Shown: piece by piece, positions 1 through 10,959 of the stretch
Numbering within the stretch: the first letter of the stretch is position 1
Layout: every line of letters starts with the position of its first letter
DNA from: Flaccisagitta enflata
Taxonomy: Eukaryota; Chaetognatha; Sagittoidea; Aphragmophora
Length of the DNA: 64,000 nt
Direction of reading: 5' to 3'
NCBI GenBank assembly: GCA_965153355.1
Contig: OZ231128.1
Location: 35,960,001 to 36,024,000, forward strand
Translations under genes and position numbers: made by a program
The notes under the pieces: model-generated
The model's input: the letters and a program-made list of their open reading frames with translations, nothing else
Told to the model about the DNA's origin: nothing
Databases searched by the model: none

Positions 1-533
1 TTCTTTTTGAACCGACGCTCCAAAAGTCGGAAACCTCAGAGTCGGAGGAGTCCCCCGTCATTTCACCATCGGTGCTTGTCACCAATGTCGGGGAGGATGA
101 GGGTGCAGCTAAAAAAAGAGTTTTTGCAAAGTCACCCACTTTTGCCAGAGACTTTTTTGGCTACAAAATAATTGACAGTGCCATACTGTGCAAACTATAT
201 CTGCTTACATTTTCATACACCTTGCAACAATATGGATATGTCATTTCTATCAAAGCTAAAAAAGTCTCGGGAAAAAAATGGGTAGAATGACTAATGATTA
301 GTAATATGGTTTGGCTAAAGGATAAAAAGAATTTAAAATCTTGACCACTTCTTACCTACGACATTTAGTATGTCTGACAACGTTTGTCGAACAATTTCTT
401 CGATGTTCTCCTTTTCCTTTAATTTCTTTTTCTTACGTCTGATGGCAAAGAAAAGCCGCTCGCAGGAGCGTTTTGTCTCATGTATGGAAGGGGAGGTGGA
501 CTCGGAAGACTCTGAGGCCGACTCTGAAGACAT
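1..533 (-). CDS. 5' part of an unrecognised Ser/Glu-rich gene (two exons, runs off the window)
   Basis: Exon 1 runs from an ATG at 533 to 356 and ends at a strong donor (G|GTAAGA) in phase 1. The next exon starts at 108 after a T-rich acceptor (TTTTTTTAG) and stays open to base 1. Joined, the protein begins with a serine/glutamate stretch, then a basic lysine run (RRKKKKLKEKEN), then a short helical part, then an acidic Ser/Thr/Asp segment containing DSSDSEVSDFW. No domain is recognised. The low-complexity acidic and basic patches resemble the start of the neighbouring large gene, so the two may be similar in type. The gene lies tandem to and 226 bp downstream of that gene's stop. The ATG is chosen because it opens the charged segment; an upstream extension to 662 reads like non-coding sequence. 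Confidence 0.5.
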
Positions 534-759
534 TTTATCTACATGGGGAAACTGGAAACTACCTAAACATGATAAATAAGTTGAGAAAAAACAGGAAATA
601 GAACCATGAGAAATAAGTTTAGCATTTTGATGACTTGGATGCGAGCGCAGTAAGGCTGTCATGAGTGATGAGCTGCGGGAATTTTGGGGCAGTTTTGCAC
701 TTGATGGTCGGCCATGAGACGCTTACTCATCAACATACTGCAGCTCAGCATTCATCACC

Positions 760-3700
760 CTAGTCGTCGCCAGTGGTTCGTACGTAAGCCACTGACAGGC
801 CGCCTTTCTCGTCTTCTTCGTCAATAGCTTGGAGCCGACGGTAGTAACTTTCGGACCGCGGGTCGAGTAACCCGTTTTCCCTGCGAAACTCCATCGCCTC
901 CCTAATGATACTTTGACGTGCTTTTCGCATCAAGGCTTCCGTTTGGGACCGATGATGTTTTTGGACCGTCCTCAGTTTGTTGATGTTTCGCAGGCGATGC
1001 TGGCTACGGCTTATGCGTAATTCTGGACTGATTTGGAGCGCGTAGCTGCAATACATGGACAAGTGTAATATTAGTCAAACTGTGTTAACAGTATAATATG
1101 AGCATTATGATGTAAATAGTAAAATCTCCATACCATTATATCTACCTAATGAGAAGCAACATAATCATATATTATCATATCGCATAATCATCAAAACAGT
1201 AACAAGAACAATAACAATCAACACTACAATATTCACACTTACATTTCCCAAAAATTCCAGTACGCATCCAGCGTGGCGCGGTAGCGGCTTTCATCTGTGT
1301 GGTCAATATGGTACATCCGTAGAAAGGACATGGCGTACGTGTAGAGGTTTGCTCTCACAAACACGTCTCGCGTCCCCGTCGCATCGTCTGTTGGGGATAT
1401 CTTCCAGCGGATTTTCTTGTCGAAAGACACGCCGAGATCCTTATAGTGAGTATGCGGATCCCTCCTCAACAACACCACCATTGGACGCGTGGACAGTGTC
1501 GTTTCGTCATCGAGGGGTCGAACATGATCTGAAAGACGATAGAGGTGACTCAATACATCATTTGTTGTAAGTTAAAAACAATGATGAGAGTTTTTAAACG
1601 GGATAAAAATGAGATTATGCATCTATGTGAACACTACACATTTATACATTTATTGTTTTATTCGTATACATTTTTTTTTTTAAAACTTCATTACAATTTT
1701 TGTCTAATCTCAACGGCAATTCTCACATGTATGAACACAACAAAGACATGTCAAATACCTGCACTTGGTCCACTGACAACATCATCCGCAACCACGATTC
1801 AACGTAATGACCGTGGTAAGGGTGCGGTCTTCCATTAGGGTCGTATTCGACGTTCGGGAAATAGTCCATTGCTTTTGGAAGGAGAAAGTGCTGCAATTCC
1901 GACATGCCCGACGCCGCTATGTCGTAAACGTCGTTGGGCGTTTCTCCTTTGATCTGAATGATGTTGTGGTACTTGAAGATGTAGTTGATGAGTTCGTTCG
2001 TAAAGTCCACTTCGAACAAAAATGGCAGATATCCGCGAGGATCCTAGTGGTGGGAAAGGGTGGTCAGAAATCCAAATAATTATCAAAAATCACATCTATC
2101 AAAATGACACTATCAAAATGACACTATCAAAATGACACTATCAAAATGACTCTGTTATATGTACATCCCAGTGTTAATCCTTACCACTGCTGGGTTTTGG
2201 CCTAAGATGTTGACTGCACTGCTGAATAACAGCATGAACGAACTTCTATGGGCCCGATACTCCTTGGTGACGGGGCCCTCGTCCTTTGGCAGTTTTGGTC
2301 GTTGCTCCATCAATTTCATCAGGCGGTCCTTTTCTTTCTTGAAGGTTGTGTGCCACTTCCTCGCCTCGCCGGGAAACGCAAAGTCCAGACTCATTTTGAT
2401 GAACTGAGGGCGTTATTACAACATATGAATTGTGTCAGTCAGTAATAAGTAAATTGTTTCGAGTTAACATGCAAAATGGACAAAACCAGCGCAACTTACC
2501 ACTAGTGTGGATTCACAAGTCAACCACTGATAGGCCGCCACGAAGCGTGCATGACCGGGTGGTCTGTAGACGTAATCGTAGAAAGTAGTCGGGCTATCCT
2601 TCGGCGCGTCTTCAATTCTCTTCCAGACTTCATTGATTTGGTTTTCTGGGGGTTCCTCGCGGCCCTCCTTTTCAGCACTGTTCCTGACAGATCTGAAGAA
2701 GCTTTGCTTCACGATCGCAAGGGGTTGGGCCGTTGGGACGGGCGTATCGATAGGGGCGTATTGCCTTTCCCGCGGTGCCGATGATTCATTTGGAGTCTCC
2801 ATTGCCGTTATATCGCCAAGCACAACGCTGTCAAAATAAAGAAATTTTGGATCGAGTTAGTTATAGCAGTCTCCTAAAAATTATCAGGGGTGGCTGGGGT
2901 GGCACCAGGAGTCATTTAGCCACCCTTCATAAAATTTTGCCATCCCTAACTAGTCCCTAACCCTAAAATCAATGTATTATTGCCACCCCTTCTTAATTAA
3001 AGCCACCCTACTTTAGCCACCCTACCTTAACCACCCTTCTAAAGAGAGGTGGCCGAGTGAAATTACATAGGGAGACTGCTATAACTAACTTCAGCCGAAA
3101 TGTTCTTGGTTGGTTATACAATATGAAGAAAATGCCTTGTCGTTTTAGTACACAATCAAATGTCACAACTCACCGACGAGCCACATCTTCCATCGGATCC
3201 GTTGAGCATGACTGTGGATCCATTGCACCGGAATCCATTCCTGTACTCGACGCCACTGAAGTCAAATTGCCAGGCCGGGCGGTGGAACTGCAAATGTGCA
3301 AAATACGAAGCAGTGAAATAAATGCAAAACATTTCTCTATAATATGTTTCACTGGACACAACAATTTTGCAATTTGTCCCAAAATACCTTGGAAGACGAA
3401 CGGCACGTTTCCTACGGGACCGCGAGCCACCCACTAGGTTGCCTAACCGATCATTTTCGGCATCGTCAGCCGGGCTGGGTTCGTCAACGGTTTCGCCACC
3501 ACGAGCGGCGTTGAAAATTGATCCCGTGGTACTCGCGACGCGACGCCCCGATCGCGTAATGGGTGGCGCACATCTGAATCAAGAATGTTATTGTTGTTGT
3601 GGTTGTTGTTTTTCTTGTTGTTGATTTTCTTTTTCTTGTTCTTGTTTTTCTTGTTGTTGATTTTCTTTTTCTTGTTCTTGTTTTTCTTGTTCTTCTTCTT

Positions 3701-6700
3701 CTTCTTCTTCTTCTTCTTCTTCTTCTTCTTCTTCTTCTTCTTCTTCTTCTTCTTCTTCTTGTTCTTCTTCTTTCTTCTTCTTCTTCTTCTTCTTCTTTGT
3801 TGGTGTTGTTGTTGTTGTTGTTGTTTGTTGTTTTTTATTGTCTGTAGTGTATTGTAGTAGTTTACCCTCTTTTGTTTTTCGTCACGCCAATCGATTCGCT
3901 CCTATCTTTTTCAGCTTCAGCAGCGCGATTTGAATGGGGCCGAGGACGGCTTTTCATTTTGTTGCTGTCATCGCTGTCTCGTTGCTGTGCATCATCCGCC
4001 TCGACCAACCCGACCAACTCGTCCAACTGTGCGTCGTCGGTTTCGGCTACGTCATGGCCATTGCTGTCCTCGTTGCCACCTCTATTCAGTGCTTCGAACG
4101 TGGTCTGTGATTGGCTTGTGCGAACGGGAGTACAGTTTGGGGAAACCCCTCTGAAATAATACAATGAATATAATTTACGACGACCTACCAATTTTGTGAG
4201 TTATATGTATACAATCAATGTGCGGTAGTTGGTAAGGATATTCAAAGATCACCTCACGCCGTGAGAGCCGCCAATCCTAGCTTCGTTGGACGTGTTCTTT
4301 GCGGTGGATGATTCATTTGTGGCGGTTGAACCATTTGTGGCACTTGATGATTCGTTATTGTCGCCCACGGACTCAGCGGTCAACGAGGGGGAGCGGATTG
4401 CTCCATATACCGTTTTTGTCGCTGCCCCGGCTTGTGAGGTTTCCACCACACTATCAGGAAAAGTGATAGTCGAACATTATGTCAGTCTTCTAACATTATT
4501 ATATGTTTCGGTTATTGCTTGTAATGCATGACTATGTATGCTTACTCATCATCCATGGAGTCTGTATCTTCGCTGACGACTTCTTTAGAGATGGGGGTTC
4601 CCTCGTCAATAACGGCCAGCCCCGCATGTACGGCCATAAAGCGAAGGTACGTCTTCTTGTAAGTTGAGTCATTGTAGAATTTCTTTCTCAAAGAGGCGCG
4701 ATCTTCACTGAAAAACGAAATGGCAAATTATTCTTAAAAATGGCAGTATGACGTAATAGTGCATCGCAAGACAACAACTACGATTACTACTATAACAACA
4801 ACAATACCAACAACATCAACAACCAAAACAACAACAACAACAACAACAAGATGAGCTTACTGGTGCTCGGCTTCAGCCTTTATCTTCCTTTCCTCCTGCT
4901 CATTGCCGCCTTTCACTTTGACTGCCATCCAATTTGCGTAATGTTTTCGTAGGTTCGCCTTTATGTCTCTGGTGAGATTGGCCACTTCTTCAACGTCCTG
5001 TTTGGTCAACTTTCGTCTGGCTTTGACCTCGGCCAGTCTCAGTTTCATGGTCCTCTGGAGCTTGGAGTAATTGGCTCCGTTTTGGCCCAGTCTGTCCAGA
5101 ATGAAATTGGTTTATGCTTGTATAATCATTGCACTGGGTTCGCAAATAATGATTGCGTCGTAACTTAATTCATGCCTTCACAACTTACCGGTCCCGAATT
5201 AGGCACGAAATCGGAATTTCTGCCATTGTGTTAGGCCATTGGAACACCGGGAACCCTGCCCTTCTCAACGCATGCTGGTTGACGCCGAAGAAGAACTCCC
5301 AGTAGGTGGGCTGAGTAGGCGCAAAATGAAAATCTTTGTGGAACAATGCGTCCTGAAGTACAAATAGTAGATAACAAAATGGATGAAACATGTGGGGATG
5401 CATGTGGGGAAAGCGCTGTACAACTCACAATAACACCAGTACACCACTACGCGCCATCACTGACCTGGATGTTATGGAACAGGCGTTTGCAAGCGGCCAG
5501 GATGAATTCTTTCTCCGCCTTTTTGACGTTGTCCATGCCATGCTGAGATATAAATGGGAAATGTGGTTATATGATATCACCAATTAGCAACGATATCACC
5601 AATTAGCAATGGAAACGCAAATTATTAAAACCATTCTCTAAGCGTGGAACTCACAGCTTTCGCGATTATCTCCAGCGCGACATCCAGCCCTTTGTCTTCT
5701 TCAATAAATTTCGTCAAACCACCTGATTTGGCCAATAGCTCGAACTGCTCCTTACACGTTAGCTCTCCTAATAGAAACAGGAAATACAACAGATGTAATA
5801 AGTACCAATACAACGGTTTTAATTTGGAAGTCAGTGAGCAAGATAGATTTACAGTTGAGCTTCACTAGAGCGCATTTAACTATGAAATGTCTCATTAACA
5901 ATAACTTGCATGCCTTTTAAGAGGTCATGCCTTATTGGCGGGTGCGCTAAAGTGAAGCTCAACTGTACCTGAGGACGCAGCTTGCAGTTGTTGAGGTACA
6001 AACGTTGCCGGGTTCCCATCTCCTTCGAGGTGCACATCGCCCAGTGTGTTAAAGTGGTAAACGTCTCGGTCTTTGTCGTAGTAACCCACGTTGCCACCGA
6101 AGGGACACCACAACTGGTCGTAGGGCAGAGCGGGAGGTGCTGGGTTTCCGTCAGGCCCGGGATGCATTTGTGGCGGCTGCAGCCACATTCGATGAGGGTT
6201 TTCCGGGTCTACTGCCGATCTATAGGCTGGTGGCGGCAACAGATTAGGATCTGTTTGGAGGGAATGAGGTAATTATTCAATTACTCATTGTGGGTGATGG
6301 AAGATTGTTTGTCGAAATGAGACATGATTACTAGACGAGTTTAAATATAATTATTAAAGCAATTTCGAAGAATTGAGTACAAACAATAAACTACTTTGGC
6401 CCAGTTTACAGAGCAGAAAATTTAGCATCAATGGCACTAAAACAAAATAATAACTAACGTACCTCTTGTAGCAAGGAAACTACTCTTTGCCGCGGGATTC
6501 TTTTCCAACATTTTCTTCAAAGCAGTTGCGCTCATCCCATTGTTGGTTGCGATCTTTGCGATGCGACGTCTCTTCATTTCCTGTTGAGACTGATTGAAGA
6601 TCCCTTGTGCTTCGGCGTCACCGATGCCTTCATCTTGGCCGCCGCCGATGTCAACTCCATCGTCGCCGATGTCAACTTCACCGTCGCCGACGTCGCCAAC

Positions 6701-7138
6701 TTGGCCCCTTTCTCCTCCATCTTCCTCACTCATGACTTCATCCTCAACCCTATGTTCCTCCTCCACCTCCTCCTCCTGGACATTGTCACCGGTTCCAACG
6801 TCTGCACGCGACCGCTTAGTGCGGGTGAAGGCAGCCACATCTGCACCGTCGTCATCCTCGAGATGTGATGATGTTGGTCGTTTTCGTTGGCGACGAATTG
6901 TCCTAACGGCCTTACCACGTGACGACGGCGCCTCCTCCTCCTCCATCTCCTCCTCCTCGCTGCTCTCTTCGTCCTGATGAGGATCACGGTTTGATCGACG
7001 TGATGTTTTCGAGGGGGGTTCATAGTCGTCGTCTTCCTCTTGAAGAAGTTTATCGCGATGGCGCTTGTTTCCACGCTGGGTGGCTCCGTATTTGGCGTTG
7101 GGACATTCTTTGTAAAATTTCGATCGCTTCGACGACAT
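760..7138 (-). CDS. 16-exon gene for a ~1,300-aa unrecognised protein
   Basis: Exons by splice signals and phase: 7138-6463, 6250-5969, 5767-5655, 5542-5465, 5352-5189, 5091-4861, 4707-4546, 4450-4253, 4150-3866, 3573-3388, 3287-3174, 2827-2500, 2403-2185, 2043-1759, 1528-1243, 1045-760 (stop TAG). Fourteen of fifteen junctions agree in phase; exon 14 to 15 is off by one base. Residues 1-225 are strongly charged: basic start (MSSKRSKFYKEC), acidic Glu/Asp runs and KR-rich patches that look like nuclear signals. Residues about 226-320 are Pro/Gly-rich with aromatic residues; about 320-570 are mixed helical with QPTYWEFFFGVNQHALRRAG; about 570-830 are Ser/Thr/Asn-rich and probably disordered; the C-terminal 470 residues are again well ordered, with YDYVYRPPGHARFVAAYQW and a final basic helix. 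I recognise no family. Introns are short (about 50-350 bp); intron 9 holds a (TTC)n array. A nuclear role is inferred only from composition. Confidence 0.7.
2096..2150. repeat. 16-bp tandem repeat in intron 13
   Basis: About three and a half copies of ATCAAAATGACACT plus two bases, nearly perfect, between exons 13 and 14 of the large minus-strand gene. Confidence 0.8.
2886..3054. repeat. GCCACCC-rich inverted-repeat stretch in intron 11
   Basis: GGTGGCTGGGGTGGC on the left faces several GCCACCC copies and AGGTGGCC on the right, so parts can fold back. It may be a degraded small element; no clear target duplication is seen. Confidence 0.4.
3586..3845. repeat. (TTG/TTC) trinucleotide and TTCTTG compound microsatellite, intron 9
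   Basis: TTG repeats, then two copies of a TTCTTGTTC-type block, then about 25 TTC units, then TTG again. It fills the intron between exons 9 and 10. Long Phe/Leu frames here are artefacts of the repeat. Confidence 0.9.
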
Positions 7139-7152
7139 GTTTTAAGTTTATG

Positions 7153-9771
7153 CTAAGTCAAGTCCAAGTTCCTTAAACTTATGGCGTTTAATCTGTTTGA
7201 TTCGTTGCATATGTGGTAATCTTGGAGAAGAACGAGGGAGGGTACTAATAACTGCCGTTGAACACTTGAAGTTGATTCTACTTTAAATATGCCCAATTCT
7301 TTAATTGGGACAGCCGTTAACTTTTTTGAAAGGATAATTATGTCTGAGTCACTTTGGGCAATGCCTAGGATTCTGAAAAAACGCCCATCTGGCTCCCCAT
7401 CTATATTGGGCAGGCCATAAACTGAGTTGAGGTGAAGCATGTATCCGTTGTGCTCAACGGTTTTGAGGCACTGAGCCGCTCTATAGCCTCGATAAAAAGT
7501 TAAAGCTTCATGTGGTAAATCTTCTTCACTTGTTAAACGACTAACCTTCCTTGGTTCAATGATTGCTTGACTGCGCGCATGTAGTTTCAGGTCAATTCTT
7601 CGGAGAATAGTGTATAGAACGTTCTTTGTGCAACGAGAGTTGCCAAAAGCTCTCTTGACGAACTGGTGGAATTGTTCGCATAATGAAGAACTCTGTAGGG
7701 ACAAAGGGCCTGCCAACCGAATTGCTCTTGGGTAATGGCACAGATTATGCTCTTTATATTTTATTTTGGGATCATACTGTCCATCTGCGGTTCTGGTGAG
7801 ACTCATCCTCAAAGTCAATGTAGTTACTATCGTTTCTTCCATTTCTTCTAAAGTCTCGTTTGTGTGGTTTAGAGTGAGAAGAAGTCGACTTAGATACAAG
7901 ACTTGTAAATAGAAGACCCAAACAGGGTCAGCCGTGTTTCCAATGACCGGATAGAGTACAGTGCTGAACAGAAGAATAAATGTGCGCACGTGTGCGACTT
8001 TATTACATATACGGACTGTTTTCTTCGCCATGTCAAACTTGAAATAAGGACGATTTTTTGAATCATGGCCACGGAATTTGAAACGTTTCCACAAACTTTT
8101 CATTGAGGAAGCAGAGATCCATTGTAAATCGAAAACGATTCTATTAGTGATGATTGTCATCCAAGTTACTGCGCAGCCAAGGAAGAAGTCGTGGTGGAGA
8201 TCTAATGAAAAGGTAGTCGTGTTCATGGGGAACCATGGAATGCGATGTAAAGCAGGCACATGAGTAAAGCCATACGGAAGCATTAAGTCATTTGCTTCTG
8301 CTGCAATGACATCAATATATTCTTCAGACGTACGCGGTTCAGCTGGTCTCATATCTTGCACAGACTTAGGAGTTGCTAAATCCGCCATACGGAAATGGCA
8401 ATATCTACAGGATTTCCCACTTGTCCATGATCGTGTTATCCCACAGAGTTGGTTTTGGCTCAGGTTATCGCCGATAACCATAAAGAATCTGACTTGATAG
8501 TGGTCACCGTTGTATGTAATGCCATTTGAGACAACATCTGTCAGTCGAGATACAATTGCCTCAGTTATGACCTTCAATCCCACTTCCCCCACATCTTTTG
8601 TGTAGAGTAGGCATAAAGGGAAAACTTGTTCCAACTTGCGTTGGTTTGGTCCTTCAATTAAGATAACTATATAAAAATTATATAACTTAGAATTGGCGTT
8701 ACGGGCATACAACGCCGCCAACGGTAAGACCTCATCACAGTACAAGCCCAGAGGAATTACAGGTTCACCAGAGTGGATGGCAATGTCTCTAAATATTTCA
8801 GAATTTTTAATCGAATTGAACTGGCCGGCCGTGATGGGTTTCTGATGAAATTCTTTCAATCGATTGCAATTGTCTTTACTTTTCAACCATAATGTCAACA
8901 TTTCGTCGATTTTGTAAAAATGCACTTGGACATTTTCGTCCAAAAGTATATCGTTTCTTATGGGAAGAGTTACACTTGCACGATAAATATTTTGTAATTG
9001 TTTCTGTTGTCTTCCACGACCATAACTGCTTCTGATTTGGTTCATGCGTTTTTTCTGTTGTTGTGATAAGTTACATTGCAGGGCATTGAGAAGACTGATT
9101 GTTTGTGTTACAACGTAGGAAATAAGAGATTCCGTGGCAGCGTATGTATTCGTCATTTGGTTTACAGTTTCCTCCATTATTGTAATTACATGATCTGGAA
9201 TGATACCACCACCGCCACCACCGCCACCACCACCACCACCACCACCACCACCACCACCACCACTTGAATTATTCTCACCAACATCCTCCCAATGATGAAG
9301 AACAAAAACATCTCCCTCGTCATTGTCAACAACTTCACCATCCTCATTATCCTCACTATCTTCTGAATCGGATTCCAATATATCATCGACGTCCTCCTCC
9401 CTCTCCTGCTCCTCTTTCCATAAAATATCACCTCGATCCCAGTGAAAGTCGAGATGTGGGACGCTTGTTGCGCAACGTTTATTTGTGAGCGCCTCATAGG
9501 GGCATATTTGGTGGCTTGGCTCAACAAATTGGTAGTGTAGTTTGAGTGCGTTATAGTTTTGTTGGTCAGTGGAAAAAGGCAGAGATTCCTGACACACAGG
9601 GCACTTGAATATGCGTCTATAGTGTTGGTCGACGTGGATTTCAGCAGATACAAAGTCTGTCGCTGTTGTCCTCTTGTGGCAAAGGGCGCATACAGGCCTT
9701 CTTACTTTGTTTTGACTTTTGAATAACAGTTTGTCAATGAGAGTCTGTCGTAGAGTCATTCTGTTCAGCAA
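7153..9771 (-). CDS. CACTA/Tnp2-like transposase-related protein, 872 aa, intronless
   Basis: A single 872-codon frame. The N-terminus has three Cys/His clusters (C28/C31 with H46/H50; C57/C60 with H79; C90/C100 with H106/H110), which fits zinc-binding fingers. Residues about 116-165 are acidic and a run of about 22 glycines follows, coded by a CCA/GGT trinucleotide tract that could vary in length. The core resembles the large transposase-like proteins scattered through animal genomes (Tnp2/CACTA type): an IGDNLSQNQLCG segment near 434 followed by a WTSGKSCRYC cysteine motif, a DLHHDFFLG motif near 524 matching the family's conserved Asp/His motif, and HYPRAIRLAGPL near 680. The Asp in GDNL and in HHDFF are plausible catalytic residues. 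No terminal inverted repeats are evident, so it may be immobile or domesticated. It ends only 14 bp upstream of the next gene's ATG on the same strand. The family call is from motif memory. Confidence 0.75.
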   Translation of the reverse strand: MLNRMTLRQTLIDKLLFKSQNKVRRPVCALCHKRTTATDFVSAEIHVDQHYRRIFKCPVCQESLPFSTDQQNYNALKLHYQFVEPSHQICPYEALTNKRCATSVPHLDFHWDRGDILWKEEQEREEDVDDILESDSEDSEDNEDGEVVDNDEGDVFVLHHWEDVGENNSSGGGGGGGGGGGGGGGGGGGIIPDHVITIMEETVNQMTNTYAATESLISYVVTQTISLLNALQCNLSQQQKKRMNQIRSSYGRGRQQKQLQNIYRASVTLPIRNDILLDENVQVHFYKIDEMLTLWLKSKDNCNRLKEFHQKPITAGQFNSIKNSEIFRDIAIHSGEPVIPLGLYCDEVLPLAALYARNANSKLYNFYIVILIEGPNQRKLEQVFPLCLLYTKDVGEVGLKVITEAIVSRLTDVVSNGITYNGDHYQVRFFMVIGDNLSQNQLCGITRSWTSGKSCRYCHFRMADLATPKSVQDMRPAEPRTSEEYIDVIAAEANDLMLPYGFTHVPALHRIPWFPMNTTTFSLDLHHDFFLGCAVTWMTIITNRIVFDLQWISASSMKSLWKRFKFRGHDSKNRPYFKFDMAKKTVRICNKVAHVRTFILLFSTVLYPVIGNTADPVWVFYLQVLYLSRLLLTLNHTNETLEEMEETIVTTLTLRMSLTRTADGQYDPKIKYKEHNLCHYPRAIRLAGPLSLQSSSLCEQFHQFVKRAFGNSRCTKNVLYTILRRIDLKLHARSQAIIEPRKVSRLTSEEDLPHEALTFYRGYRAAQCLKTVEHNGYMLHLNSVYGLPNIDGEPDGRFFRILGIAQSDSDIIILSKKLTAVPIKELGIFKVESTSSVQRQLLVPSLVLLQDYHICNESNRLNAISLRNLDLT

Positions 9772-9934
9772 AATTTGAAAAAAATTTGATGATAGTTGTA
9801 AAAGCTAGTCTATTCTATTCTATTTCATTCTATTCTATCATATTTTATTTCACCCAGGCACGAGGTCAGTTCTAAAACAATTATTATATCACATTGTCAC
9901 ATTGACATCCACTCTACTGAACCTGTAATTGCAG

Positions 9935-10445
9935 TGGGCCTAATTGCCATATACAACTTGGACCAAATGTTCCTTTTGCCTCAACTTTACCCAAAAACAT
10001 GCAGGGGAATCAGGGTCATTGCCGCCAATCTCTCGGCAAATAAAGCATCGGTGGACCAGTGGGAAATCCCGACATTCTTATATGTATAGCAAATGGCTTC
10101 ATTCATGTGCCTGCTTTCCAGGGCATTTCAAATTTCAACATGAACACGACTACCTTTTCATTGGATCTCCACCACGACTTCTTCCTTGTCTGTCAAGTAT
10201 GTTGGATGACTACCATTGACCCATGATTCAAATCGTCCTTATTTCCAGTTTTACATGTGAAAGAGAACAGTACGTATTTGCAATAAAGTCGCACACATGC
10301 GCACATTAATTGTACTGTTCAGCACTTGACTTCATCCCAAAAAAGATACTGTCCGAATATTAATCATACATACATGATACAGACAGAGCAATTCGGCTGG
10401 CAGGCCCTTTGTCCCTGCAAAGTTTTTCATTTGGCGAACAATTTC
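9935..10445 (+). pseudogene. Decayed inverted copy of the neighbouring transposase-like gene
   Basis: Read on the plus strand this stretch matches, in order but with frameshifts and gaps, parts of the intact protein at 7153-9771: the segment around GDNLSQNQ...WTSGKS, then the region before and including MNTTTFSLDLHHDFF, then the cysteine-free stretch, then RLAGPLSLQ and a piece like EQFHF. Stops and frame changes make it non-coding. It starts about 160 bp from the start of the intact gene, in the opposite direction, so the pair is head to head. Confidence 0.75.
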
Positions 10446-10959
10446 ATTTTACAGTTCTTAATGCACAAAGAACAATCAAGCAAGCAAGCAAGCAATCATT
10501 GACTATGTTTTATGTAAAAACTGCTAATTGGTTAACAATAACCAACAGTGAATGGAACAGGAATAAACAAGAGATGATGAAAAGTATACTACCTATAACT
10601 TTTAAATCTGTCAGTTTTCTCTACTTGTTACTTTTATCTGCTTTCCAAACGTCGAATGATGAAATTGACGGCAGCAGCTACCGAAAAAAATTAAAAAGCC
10701 GCGGAATAAACAACGACAATAGCCATTAACGGAGTGAAATCAGACAATTAATGAATGCAATCTAACCTCTAAAACCCGGATGTTCCCAAAGCCGATGTAG
10801 CGCTAATCCAACGCCACCATACGCCCCGATCAAGACAAGCTCACGGAAGGACAGTTCCACCACCATCTGGTGGCCACGGAAATTAACGGATATGATCATG
10901 TTTAACTCTGAAAGCTAAAGCATAATAATAAGAATGCTAAGAAGACGAACACCATATGT
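10446..10959. other. No gene seen
   Basis: AT-rich unique-looking sequence with a small CAAG repeat near 10480. Nothing codes convincingly. It is the 3' flank of the zinc-finger gene. Confidence 0.5.

Noticed and set aside
3862-4191. Stop at 3862 as the end of the large gene
   Set aside because: A donor (GG|GTAAAC) just before the stop joins in phase 2 to the exon at 3573, and the chain then continues cleanly to 1759.
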